The position numbers and the translations under genes were made by a program. This document shows, piece after piece, positions 1-4,844 of a stretch of 7,030 nt of DNA. Position 1 is the stretch's first letter. Each line of letters begins with the position of its first letter. The notes beneath the pieces are model-generated. The model saw only the letters and a program-made list of their open reading frames with translations, was not told the DNA's origin and ran no database searches. The DNA comes from Anaerolineae bacterium (GTDB lineage Bacteria > Chloroflexota > Anaerolineae > JAFGEY01): contig JAFGJF010000293.1 in NCBI GenBank assembly GCA_016929205.1, forward strand, positions 1 to 7,030. The letters are read 5' to 3'.

Positions 1-1188
1 GAGATGCTGTTCACCAACGTCTACAACAAGTTGATCCGGCGCGATGGCGATCCGGCGGCGATCGTATTCCTGATGGGCTATGACAGCACGCCCATTCTGG
101 CCGAAAAATCGCTCTACGACCTGGCCGAGTGGACGCGCGCTCACCCAGACCTGGCTGTCCACATCCTGAACATACCCTCCGCCGATCTAACCACCCACCT
201 ATCTACTCCCTACTCTTTACTCCCTACTCCTTATTCTCAGCTCCCTGATTGGCCTGTTTTCTGCGAACGCTTTCAGACGCACCAGAATACCTACGGTCAC
301 ATCATCTACGACCTGGACTTTGCCGAACTGCTGCCGATGGATGATCCTACGCCGATGCTGGAGACGATCAAGATGTACCTGCGCGGCGCGGGGACCAATC
401 CGCACGAGCGCCAGCAGGCGGCTGCTGAAAAGCGCGAGCAAGCCGTCGAGTCCACGCGGAACCGGCTCAAGGGGCTGCGCCGTTGGGCTTTCGACAAGTC
501 GCTCAAGATGGGGCAGGCAATGGCGCAGGTGCGCGAGAACGCCCTCGCCGACATCGGCCTGGGCTATCCCGTACTGCGCGCGATGCTGCGCGAATTGGGA
601 GATCGCTTCGTGCAGGCCGGGAGCATCGGAGAGGCTGAGGACATCTTTTGGCTGCAAGCGGACGAGGTGCAAAGTGCGATGACTGTGTTGAATCGCGGCG
701 AGCCGCTCGCGAATCTGGCGGAAAGTGTCGCACAGCGCCAAACCCGCCACGTGGCACTCGCGCGCGTCACCCCGCCGCCGATGCTGCCACCTCGCAAAAA
801 GTACATGGGGATCAATATGGAACACTTTGTACCGGCGGATGAAGGAAGCCACAGCGGCGGGATGCTCAAGGGTATCGCGGCGAGTGCGGGTCAGGTCACC
901 GCCCCCGCTTGCATCCTACACGGCCCGGAGGACTTTGACCGGATGCAGCCGGGGCACATCCTCGTGGCCGGCATCACCACGCCGGCCTGGACGCCGCTTT
1001 TTGCCATGGCGGCCGGCGTCGTCACCGACATTGGTGGGCCGTTGAGTCACGGGTCGATCGTCGCCCGCGAATATGGCATTCCGGCCGTACTGGGCACGGG
1101 CGTGGCCACCAGACGTATCCAAAGTGGCCAAACGATCACCGTCGATGGCAGTGCGGGGACGGTCACGCTGGTAGAAAGCGAGACGTAA
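1..1188 (+). CDS. PEP-utilising phosphotransferase (PEP synthase / rifampicin phosphotransferase-like), C-terminal part; 5' end outside window
   Basis: The frame is open to the first base of the window, so the ATG at 4 is probably internal and an N-terminal ATP-grasp domain is expected upstream. Numbering from that ATG, residues 1-300 resemble the helical central region of PEP synthase/RPH-like proteins, with YDSTPILAEKSLYDLA (residues 27-42) and a charged helical stretch ending in AEDIFWLQADEV. The last ~100 residues are the PEP-utilising mobile domain: TPAWTPLF, then GGPLSHGSIVAREYGIPAV, with His349 as the predicted phosphate-carrying histidine. The gene stops at 1188 without a C-terminal PEP/pyruvate-binding barrel, which is the RPH layout (ATP domain, substrate domain, terminal His domain) rather than true PEP synthase. 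In RPH the His domain shuttles the ATP beta-phosphate to the substrate; the substrate here is unknown. Oddity: residues 67-80 come from a heptad-repeat insertion (203-244). The family call is firm; a rifampicin function is not supported. Confidence 0.87.
   Translation, partial: EMLFTNVYNKLIRRDGDPAAIVFLMGYDSTPILAEKSLYDLAEWTRAHPDLAVHILNIPSADLTTHLSTPYSLLPTPYSQLPDWPVFCERFQTHQNTYGHIIYDLDFAELLPMDDPTPMLETIKMYLRGAGTNPHERQQAAAEKREQAVESTRNRLKGLRRWAFDKSLKMGQAMAQVRENALADIGLGYPVLRAMLRELGDRFVQAGSIGEAEDIFWLQADEVQSAMTVLNRGEPLANLAESVAQRQTRHVALARVTPPPMLPPRKKYMGINMEHFVPADEGSHSGGMLKGIAASAGQVTAPACILHGPEDFDRMQPGHILVAGITTPAWTPLFAMAAGVVTDIGGPLSHGSIVAREYGIPAVLGTGVATRRIQSGQTITVDGSAGTVTLVESET
203..244 (+). repeat. Heptanucleotide repeat (CTACTCC type), in frame inside the PEP-utilising gene
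   Basis: Six consecutive 7-bp units can be read: CTACTCC, CTACTCT, TTACTCC, CTACTCC, TTATTCT, CAGCTCC. The period is clear and degeneracy grows toward the 3' end. The run is 42 bp, a multiple of both 7 and 3, so the frame is kept and the protein gains a Pro/Tyr/Ser/Leu-rich peptide (STPYSLLPTPYSQL). Pyrimidine richness sets it apart from surrounding GC-rich coding DNA. In form it resembles the short tandemly repeated repetitive (STRR) heptamers described in cyanobacteria; that comparison is by analogy. Confidence 0.8.
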
Positions 1189-1191
1189 GCC

Positions 1192-1261
1192 GTGATACGT
1201 CAGGCGTCATTTGTCAAACGTCATCCGTAACGCGTCACGTTTTGCGCATCACGTTTCATAC
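1192..1261 (+). repeat. Degenerate heptanucleotide repeat (GTCANNN type), intergenic
   Basis: This fills the gap after the PEP-utilising gene. Ten 7-bp units can be laid out: GTGATAC, GTCAGGC, GTCATTT, GTCAAAC, GTCATCC, GTAACGC, GTCACGT, TTTGCGC, ATCACGT, TTCATAC. GTCA at the start of the unit is the conserved part and the last three bases vary. No stem-loop terminator is seen in the gap, so transcription may read through from the upstream gene. The array shares the word ATCACGTTTCA (1248-1258) with the array after the next gene. Confidence 0.78.
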
Positions 1262-1306
1262 AAAACATCTTTTAATTTCATTAAATTATAGAAGGGATCT
1301 GCGACA
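1262..1306 (+). promoter_or_regulatory. A+T-rich leader and ribosome binding site of the acyltransferase gene
   Basis: Positions 1262-1290 are almost entirely A and T, unlike the rest of the window, and could hold a promoter: TAAATT at 1282-1287 is a 4/6 match to a -10 box, with only a poor -35 upstream. The better supported element is AAGGGA at 1292-1297, a Shine-Dalgarno-like sequence nine bases before the ATG at 1307, which fixes that start. The promoter is only a possibility. Confidence 0.45.
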
Positions 1307-2749
1307 ATGTCAGAAAACCACCGGGCTGGGCAGTATGAACGCAAGGTCACGCCTATCGAACGTTCGTTATCACTATCTCCTTTTGCTATCGTTACCATGG
1401 TAGCCCGGATCAAGGGGAACGTATCCGAAAGGATGTTGACAAACGCCGTTTCCCAAGTCCGTCAGAGGCATCCCCATCTCAGGGTTCGGATCAAACAAGA
1501 CAGCGACCACGATTTATGGTTCACATCGGAAGGAGCCGGAGATATTCCAATCGAGATCGTGCCGCGACAAGCTGCGGCGCAAGAGTCCTCAACGCGAAAA
1601 CCTGAGGATCATTGGATTCAAGTGTTTCACGAGGCGTGTCGCATTCCTTTTGACTTTGATGCCCGCCCGGCAATACGGTTCATCTTGGTTCAGTCTCCCA
1701 CCGAATCCGAGTTGATCATTCTTTGCCACCACATCATCTGTGATGGTCTGTCATTGGCCTACCTGGCCAGAGACCTGATGGTTCATCTTGGGGATCCGAC
1801 TCGGAAAGTGGAATTGCTGCCTGACCCGGTACCCGTTGGCAGAAACAACATTCCAGAGGACGTTTCTCTAAATGGTCTTGTCAGATTCCTGATCAACCGA
1901 ATTAACGGCAAGTGGGAACAAGATAGAATCGTTTTTGACCAAGAGGATTACGAGAGCATTCATGAGGCCTATTGGTTGAGCAGCCAGCATCGTATGTTTT
2001 CCATCGAGCTGTCCGAGGCGCAGACATCGGCCCTGGTCGATCGATGTCAAAAAGAACAAGTCACGGTCAATTCTGCATTGACGGCTGCTTTTGTGGGCGC
2101 GCAATACCGCGTCCAGGGTGACAAGCCCTATCATTCGAGTGTCGGTGTTGCTGTGAGTTTGAGAGACCGCCTGCCGCGACCTGCCGGCGAGGCAATGGGA
2201 TTCTATGCCGGGATAGTCACACCAAAATGCAAATACGATGGGAAAACGAGTTTCTGGGAGAACGCACGGCGGTTTCATCGCAAGATTCAACCACTCTATA
2301 CAAACAAAAATATGTTTCAGGATCCGCTGACTTGGTGCCATCTTGAGCCGTCCATCCTCGAAGCCCTCAATTTCAAACGACTGGGCGGCCTGGTTCCGCC
2401 GCATTCTCCCAGGTACGAAAAGCTGTCTGCCTTTGGCAAACGAGATGACGTTATTCTGGCGCTTCTCAAGAGGGAAAAGATGGATGCACTTGACAGGGTC
2501 ATCATGGGTACGGCAGTGACCAACCTCACGCGCATGGATTTCCCGCGAACCTACGGCACGCTTGAGCTGGATCGGCTGATTATGAATCCTGGCGGCGCTT
2601 TTCCTTTGTCAAATGTCAACCTGGTACTGGGCGCGGTAACCTGTGCTGGGAAACTCAGCCTGGTTCTAGAATATGCGGAACAAACGGTTGATACAAGAAC
2701 GATGGAAGCAATAAAAGCCCAAGCAATGGCCTTTTTGCTTGAGAGGTAA
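1307..2749 (+). CDS. Stand-alone condensation-fold acyltransferase (NRPS C-domain / PapA / alcohol acetyltransferase superfamily)
   Basis: This 480-residue protein has no signal peptide or membrane segment and is probably cytoplasmic. The key motif is HHIICDG at residues 141-147, matching HHxxxDG of the CoA-dependent acyltransferase superfamily, in which the second His is the general base and the Asp is structural. Other family-like landmarks are an N-terminal half with RQRHPHLRVRI (52-62), SLRDRLP (284-290) at the position of the usual lR.rl segment, and TNLTRMDFPRTYG (405-417), resembling the SNxG...yG region. There are no adenylation or carrier domains, so it is a free enzyme joining an acyl donor (CoA- or carrier-bound) to an alcohol or amine acceptor; the substrates cannot be told. 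The length is slightly above a typical 420-460. Start: ATG with AAGGGA upstream. Codon use has many A/T third positions, in contrast to its neighbours, suggesting separate acquisition. Related heptad arrays flank both ends. The fold is confident; whether it makes an ester, an amide or a lipid is unknown. Confidence 0.85.
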   Translation: MSENHRAGQYERKVTPIERSLSLSPFAIVTMVARIKGNVSERMLTNAVSQVRQRHPHLRVRIKQDSDHDLWFTSEGAGDIPIEIVPRQAAAQESSTRKPEDHWIQVFHEACRIPFDFDARPAIRFILVQSPTESELIILCHHIICDGLSLAYLARDLMVHLGDPTRKVELLPDPVPVGRNNIPEDVSLNGLVRFLINRINGKWEQDRIVFDQEDYESIHEAYWLSSQHRMFSIELSEAQTSALVDRCQKEQVTVNSALTAAFVGAQYRVQGDKPYHSSVGVAVSLRDRLPRPAGEAMGFYAGIVTPKCKYDGKTSFWENARRFHRKIQPLYTNKNMFQDPLTWCHLEPSILEALNFKRLGGLVPPHSPRYEKLSAFGKRDDVILALLKREKMDALDRVIMGTAVTNLTRMDFPRTYGTLELDRLIMNPGGAFPLSNVNLVLGAVTCAGKLSLVLEYAEQTVDTRTMEAIKAQAMAFLLER

Positions 2750-2750
2750 A

Positions 2751-2785
2751 TCACGTTTCACGCGTCATGTTTCACGCGTCACACA
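2751..2785 (+). repeat. Heptanucleotide repeat (TCACGTT/TCACGCG), intergenic
   Basis: Five units begin one base after the acyltransferase stop codon: TCACGTT, TCACGCG, TCATGTT, TCACGCG, TCACACA. The alternation of GTT-type and GCG-type units gives a 14-bp higher-order period. It is the same family as the array at 1192-1261 (TCA core, shared ATCACGTTTCA at 2750-2760 and shared ACGCGTCAC). A TTG-initiated reading of the MFS gene from 2739 would translate this array, which argues against that start. Confidence 0.8.
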
Positions 2786-2794
2786 TTCGTACTC

Positions 2795-2798
2795 GAGG
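2795..2798 (+). promoter_or_regulatory. Ribosome binding site of the MFS gene
   Basis: GAGG lies six bases before the second of two adjacent ATG codons (2802 and 2805). The spacing favours 2805 over 2802, and favours both over the TTG at 2739 that would give a longer frame through the heptad repeat. Confidence 0.55.
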
Positions 2799-2804
2799 TT
2801 TATG

Positions 2805-4097
2805 ATGAACAAAAGCAACCGCAAAAACATCGCCATCCTGGCTTTTACCCTGATCGTGGTTATGGTTGGGTATGGAATGGTCATCCCATTGTTTCCCTTT
2901 TACATCGAAAAGATGGGCGCCAGCGGCCGGCACCTGGGGCTCCTCGTGGCCACGTCGTCGCTGCTGGAAATGCTCTGTGGCCCGATCTGGGGCAGCATCT
3001 CGGACCGCACGGGACGCAAACCCATCTTTTTGCTCGGCGTGCTGGGCTACGCGCTGTCGTCGCTGTTGTTTGGGCTGTCTACCAGGGTGTGGATGCTGTT
3101 TGCCTCGCGGGCCCTGTCCGGGCTGCTGTCGTCGGCGACCATGGTGACGGCACTGGCCTATATCAGCGACAGCACTATGGACCGGGATCGAGGTGGCGGT
3201 ATGGGTATGTTGGGCGCAGCGGCGGGCCTGGGCATCATCCTCGGACCGGCTGTCGGCGGCTGGCTGGGAAGCAGTTCCCTGTCGCTGCCGTTCTTTATCG
3301 CCGCGGGAGCGTCACTCCTGGCTCTGCTGCTCGGTGTGTTATTCCTGCCCGAGTCGCTGCCTGTCGGGGCGAGGCGGCAGGAAACGCAGATCGAGACGTT
3401 CCACCTTGGTGAGCTGTGGCGCGCCCTCTCTGGCCCGATTGGCCTGCTCTTGTTCATGTTGTTCCTGGTCAGTTTTGCATTGACCAACTTTGAGTCGGTT
3501 TTTGGCCTGTACGCGGCACAGACGCTGGACTATGGTCCGGAGCGCGTTGGGACCATCCTGGCCGTGGTTGGGATTGCCTCCACGCTGGGCAAAGCCGTCC
3601 TCATCGGCCCTCTCACCAGGCGTTGGGGCGAGGAACCGATCATTCACGTTTCGTTGGCGGCCAGTTCGGCCGGGTTTATCGTTTTGCTGCTGGCATCCAC
3701 CTATCCCGGCGTGCTGCTGGCCACAGGGGTCTTTATCCTGTCCAAGACGCTGCTGCGCACGGTGATCATCTCGCTGGCATCCAAGCGTGCCCTTTCCCAA
3801 CAAGCGCCCAGATTTGCTCTCGCCGGATCCGCCGCGCCCGCTCACTCATCTGCGCTTGCCGGATCTGGCAATCCGGCAAAAGGTGCTGAAATGGGACAGG
3901 GCGCGACAATGGGGCTGTGCAACTCGTTTATGAACCTGGGCCGCGTCGTCGGGCCGATCTGGGCAGGGGCCATCTTTGACGTCAATCCCAACATTCCCTA
4001 CCTCAGCGGCGCGGCGATCATGTTGGCCGGCTTTGTGATCAGCCTGATCTGGATCTCCTCGCCCCGCCCTGCCCCTGCGAACGGACGACCAGCATAG
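2805..4097 (+). CDS. MFS transporter, drug:H+ antiporter type, 12 TM
   Basis: The protein has 430 residues from the ATG at 2805. It is an inner-membrane exporter with about twelve hydrophobic segments: six between residues 8 and 180, a hydrophilic central loop around 183-205, and six more to about 415. MFS motif A is clear after TM2 (GSISDRTGRK, about residues 63-72). A motif C-like GIILGPAVGG occurs in TM5, which is typical of proton-coupled efflux antiporters. The second half carries the GQGATMGL...GRVVGP segment common in this family. The substrate is unknown; genes upstream suggest it could export an acylated or phosphorylated small molecule, by inference only. Oddity: residues about 333-363, in the loop between predicted TM10 and TM11, form an Ala/Gly/Ser/Pro-rich stretch encoded by a repeat/hairpin sequence and look inserted. 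The 3' end overlaps the convergent uspA-type gene by 59 bases. The MFS call is very sure; the DHA1-like class is likely. Confidence 0.92.
   Translation: MNKSNRKNIAILAFTLIVVMVGYGMVIPLFPFYIEKMGASGRHLGLLVATSSLLEMLCGPIWGSISDRTGRKPIFLLGVLGYALSSLLFGLSTRVWMLFASRALSGLLSSATMVTALAYISDSTMDRDRGGGMGMLGAAAGLGIILGPAVGGWLGSSSLSLPFFIAAGASLLALLLGVLFLPESLPVGARRQETQIETFHLGELWRALSGPIGLLLFMLFLVSFALTNFESVFGLYAAQTLDYGPERVGTILAVVGIASTLGKAVLIGPLTRRWGEEPIIHVSLAASSAGFIVLLLASTYPGVLLATGVFILSKTLLRTVIISLASKRALSQQAPRFALAGSAAPAHSSALAGSGNPAKGAEMGQGATMGLCNSFMNLGRVVGPIWAGAIFDVNPNIPYLSGAAIMLAGFVISLIWISSPRPAPANGRPA
3803..3892 (+). repeat. Putative small repeat element inserted in frame in the MFS gene
   Basis: Between the codons for ALSQQ and for GQGATMGL, which are usually close together in such transporters, lie about 90 bases encoding a low-complexity peptide with two copies of ALAGS. 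The DNA holds an imperfect direct repeat, 3815-3829 and 3851-3865 (13 of 15 identical, 36 bases apart). The second copy starts a 9-bp inverted repeat. The frame stays open. Element boundaries are estimated from the protein family pattern, not from a duplication. Confidence 0.55.
3856..3879 (+). repeat. Perfect 9-bp inverted repeat (hairpin) inside the MFS coding region
   Basis: TTGCCGGAT (3856-3864) and ATCCGGCAA (3871-3879) are exact reverse complements around the six-base loop CTGGCA. There is no T run after it and it lies mid-gene, so it is not a normal terminator. It resembles a REP-type palindromic unit. Confidence 0.75.
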
Positions 4098-4512
4098 GGC
4101 AGTCGGCGCGTTGCAGCAGTTTGGTCGCCACGCTGCCGCCAAAGAGCATGGGCAGGCTACCGGAGGGGTGGCTGGCGATGGCGATCAGATCGGCTGTCTC
4201 GGCCCTGGCGGCGTTGACGATCGCACTGACCGGCGAGCCTGTGACCACGCGTGTTCTGGTTTCAATTCCTTTTGAGCGAAATTCGCCCTGCACGCCCTTG
4301 AGGTACAGCTCGGCTTCTTTCTGCCGGCGCGCCAGGTCTTGACGTTGCAGGGTCTGGTACGGCGCTTCCTGTACCTTGGTCAGGGCCGGCGGTTCGATGA
4401 CCCGAACGAGAACCAGTGTCGCATTGGCATAGCGTGCAAGTTGCTCGACGTGAGGCAGGATCTCTTCGGCGTACATCGATCCATCCAACGGAACCAGAAT
4501 CTTGCTGTACAT
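4039..4512 (-). CDS. Universal stress protein, UspA family
   Basis: The protein has 157 residues and a single Usp domain, the usual size. It opens with MYSKILVPLDGS (beta1 plus the Asp that contacts adenine in ATP-binding members) and ends with the beta5 strand CPMLVVRS. The expected GX2GX9G(S/T) loop appears as A113-S-H-P116 ... G126-S127: both glycines of the first half are changed (Ala and Pro) while GS is kept, so ATP binding may be weakened or lost. Start: two ATG codons are adjacent at 4515 and 4512; a strong AGGAGG ends five bases before 4512, which is preferred. The longer frame to 4569 has no support. A basic tail of ~12 residues after the fold is encoded opposite the end of the MFS gene. 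It has its own TATAAT promoter. The role is probably stress or energy-limitation response in the cytoplasm; the family call is firm, the exact role is not. Confidence 0.92.
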   Translation of the reverse strand: MYSKILVPLDGSMYAEEILPHVEQLARYANATLVLVRVIEPPALTKVQEAPYQTLQRQDLARRQKEAELYLKGVQGEFRSKGIETRTRVVTGSPVSAIVNAARAETADLIAIASHPSGSLPMLFGGSVATKLLQRADCPMLVVRSQGQGGARRSRSG

Positions 4513-4516
4513 CATG

Positions 4517-4524
4517 CCCTCCTC
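4517..4524 (-). promoter_or_regulatory. Strong Shine-Dalgarno of the uspA-type gene
   Basis: Read on the minus strand this is GAGGAGGG. The AGGAGG core (4523-4518) is five bases from the ATG at 4512 but only two from the ATG at 4515, so it decides the start in favour of 4512. Confidence 0.75.
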
Positions 4525-4587
4525 TTGGGTGCATATCTTCGTTCGCATAGTGTGAAGCGGTCGTTCCAAAATCGCTCTGTGCCCCGC

Positions 4588-4616
4588 ATTATACCGCCAG
4601 CAAGCCGAATAGGAAA
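4588..4616 (-). promoter_or_regulatory. Predicted sigma70-type promoter of the uspA-type gene
   Basis: On the minus strand TATAAT (4593-4588) is a perfect -10 box set in a GC-rich frame (GGCGG before, GCGGGG after). With a 17-base spacer the -35 position (4616-4611) reads TTTCCT, a poor match. Transcription would start near 4581, giving a leader of about 70 bases. Confidence 0.55.
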
Positions 4617-4771
4617 ATCATACTTGCTGCTTTTGCATATCATTGGAACTCGACATCGTCGTTCTTGACGATTTTGTGCAATCGCCGGTGGTGTAAAGAA
4701 TACGACTTGAACAGACCCATCCTGTAAATTCTGCACGAAGCCTAAGCGCATCGTTGCCAGGTGTGTGGTGT

Positions 4772-4799
4772 TTGTACTCTTGGCAAAATCTGGTACAAT
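4772..4799 (+). promoter_or_regulatory. Predicted extended -10 promoter of the sulfatase-like gene
   Basis: TACAAT at 4794-4799 (5/6 to TATAAT) is preceded by TG one base upstream (TGGTACAAT), an extended -10. TTGTAC at 4772-4777 could be a weak -35 with a 16-base spacer. The inferred start near 4806 gives a leader of about 40 bases to the ATG at 4845, probably shared by the sulfatase-like gene and lgt. Confidence 0.55.
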
Positions 4800-4844
4800 G
4801 GTGTCCACGAGATTCTTTTCATGACGCCAGCGGAAAAATGACCT

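Larger units (their letters stand above)
4513..4844. other. Divergent intergenic region between the uspA-type gene and the sulfatase-like gene
   Basis: This 332-base region has no convincing gene. It holds the Shine-Dalgarno and TATAAT box of the minus-strand gene and the extended -10 of the plus-strand gene. It also has a small inverted repeat, ATCGTC (4655-4660) and GACGAT (4667-4672) around a six-base loop, trailed by a few T residues. The stem is short, so a terminator or operator role is only possible. TTGACG at 4665-4670 resembles a -35 box but has no -10 at normal spacing. Confidence 0.6.

Noticed and set aside
217..852. Minus-strand frame of 211 codons inside the PEP-utilising gene
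   Set aside because: It is a shadow of the plus-strand gene; the product is His/Arg-rich with no domain.
1192..1261. CRISPR-like array in the gap
   Set aside because: The units are 7 bp with no spacers; CRISPR repeats are about 23-47 bp with unique spacers.
1868..2404. Minus-strand frame of 178 codons inside the acyltransferase gene
   Set aside because: It is antisense to a gene with a clear HHxxxDG motif and has no recognisable features.
2739..2804. Upstream TTG start adding 22 residues to the MFS protein
   Set aside because: It would translate the heptad repeat and overlap the previous gene; GAGG at 2795-2798 supports the ATG at 2805.
3856..3879. Intrinsic terminator
   Set aside because: The hairpin lies within an open MFS frame and lacks a following T run.
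4780..4799. TTGGCA (4780-4785) as -35 for TACAAT (4794-4799)
   Set aside because: The spacer would be only 8 bases; the extended -10 reading with a weak upstream -35 fits better.
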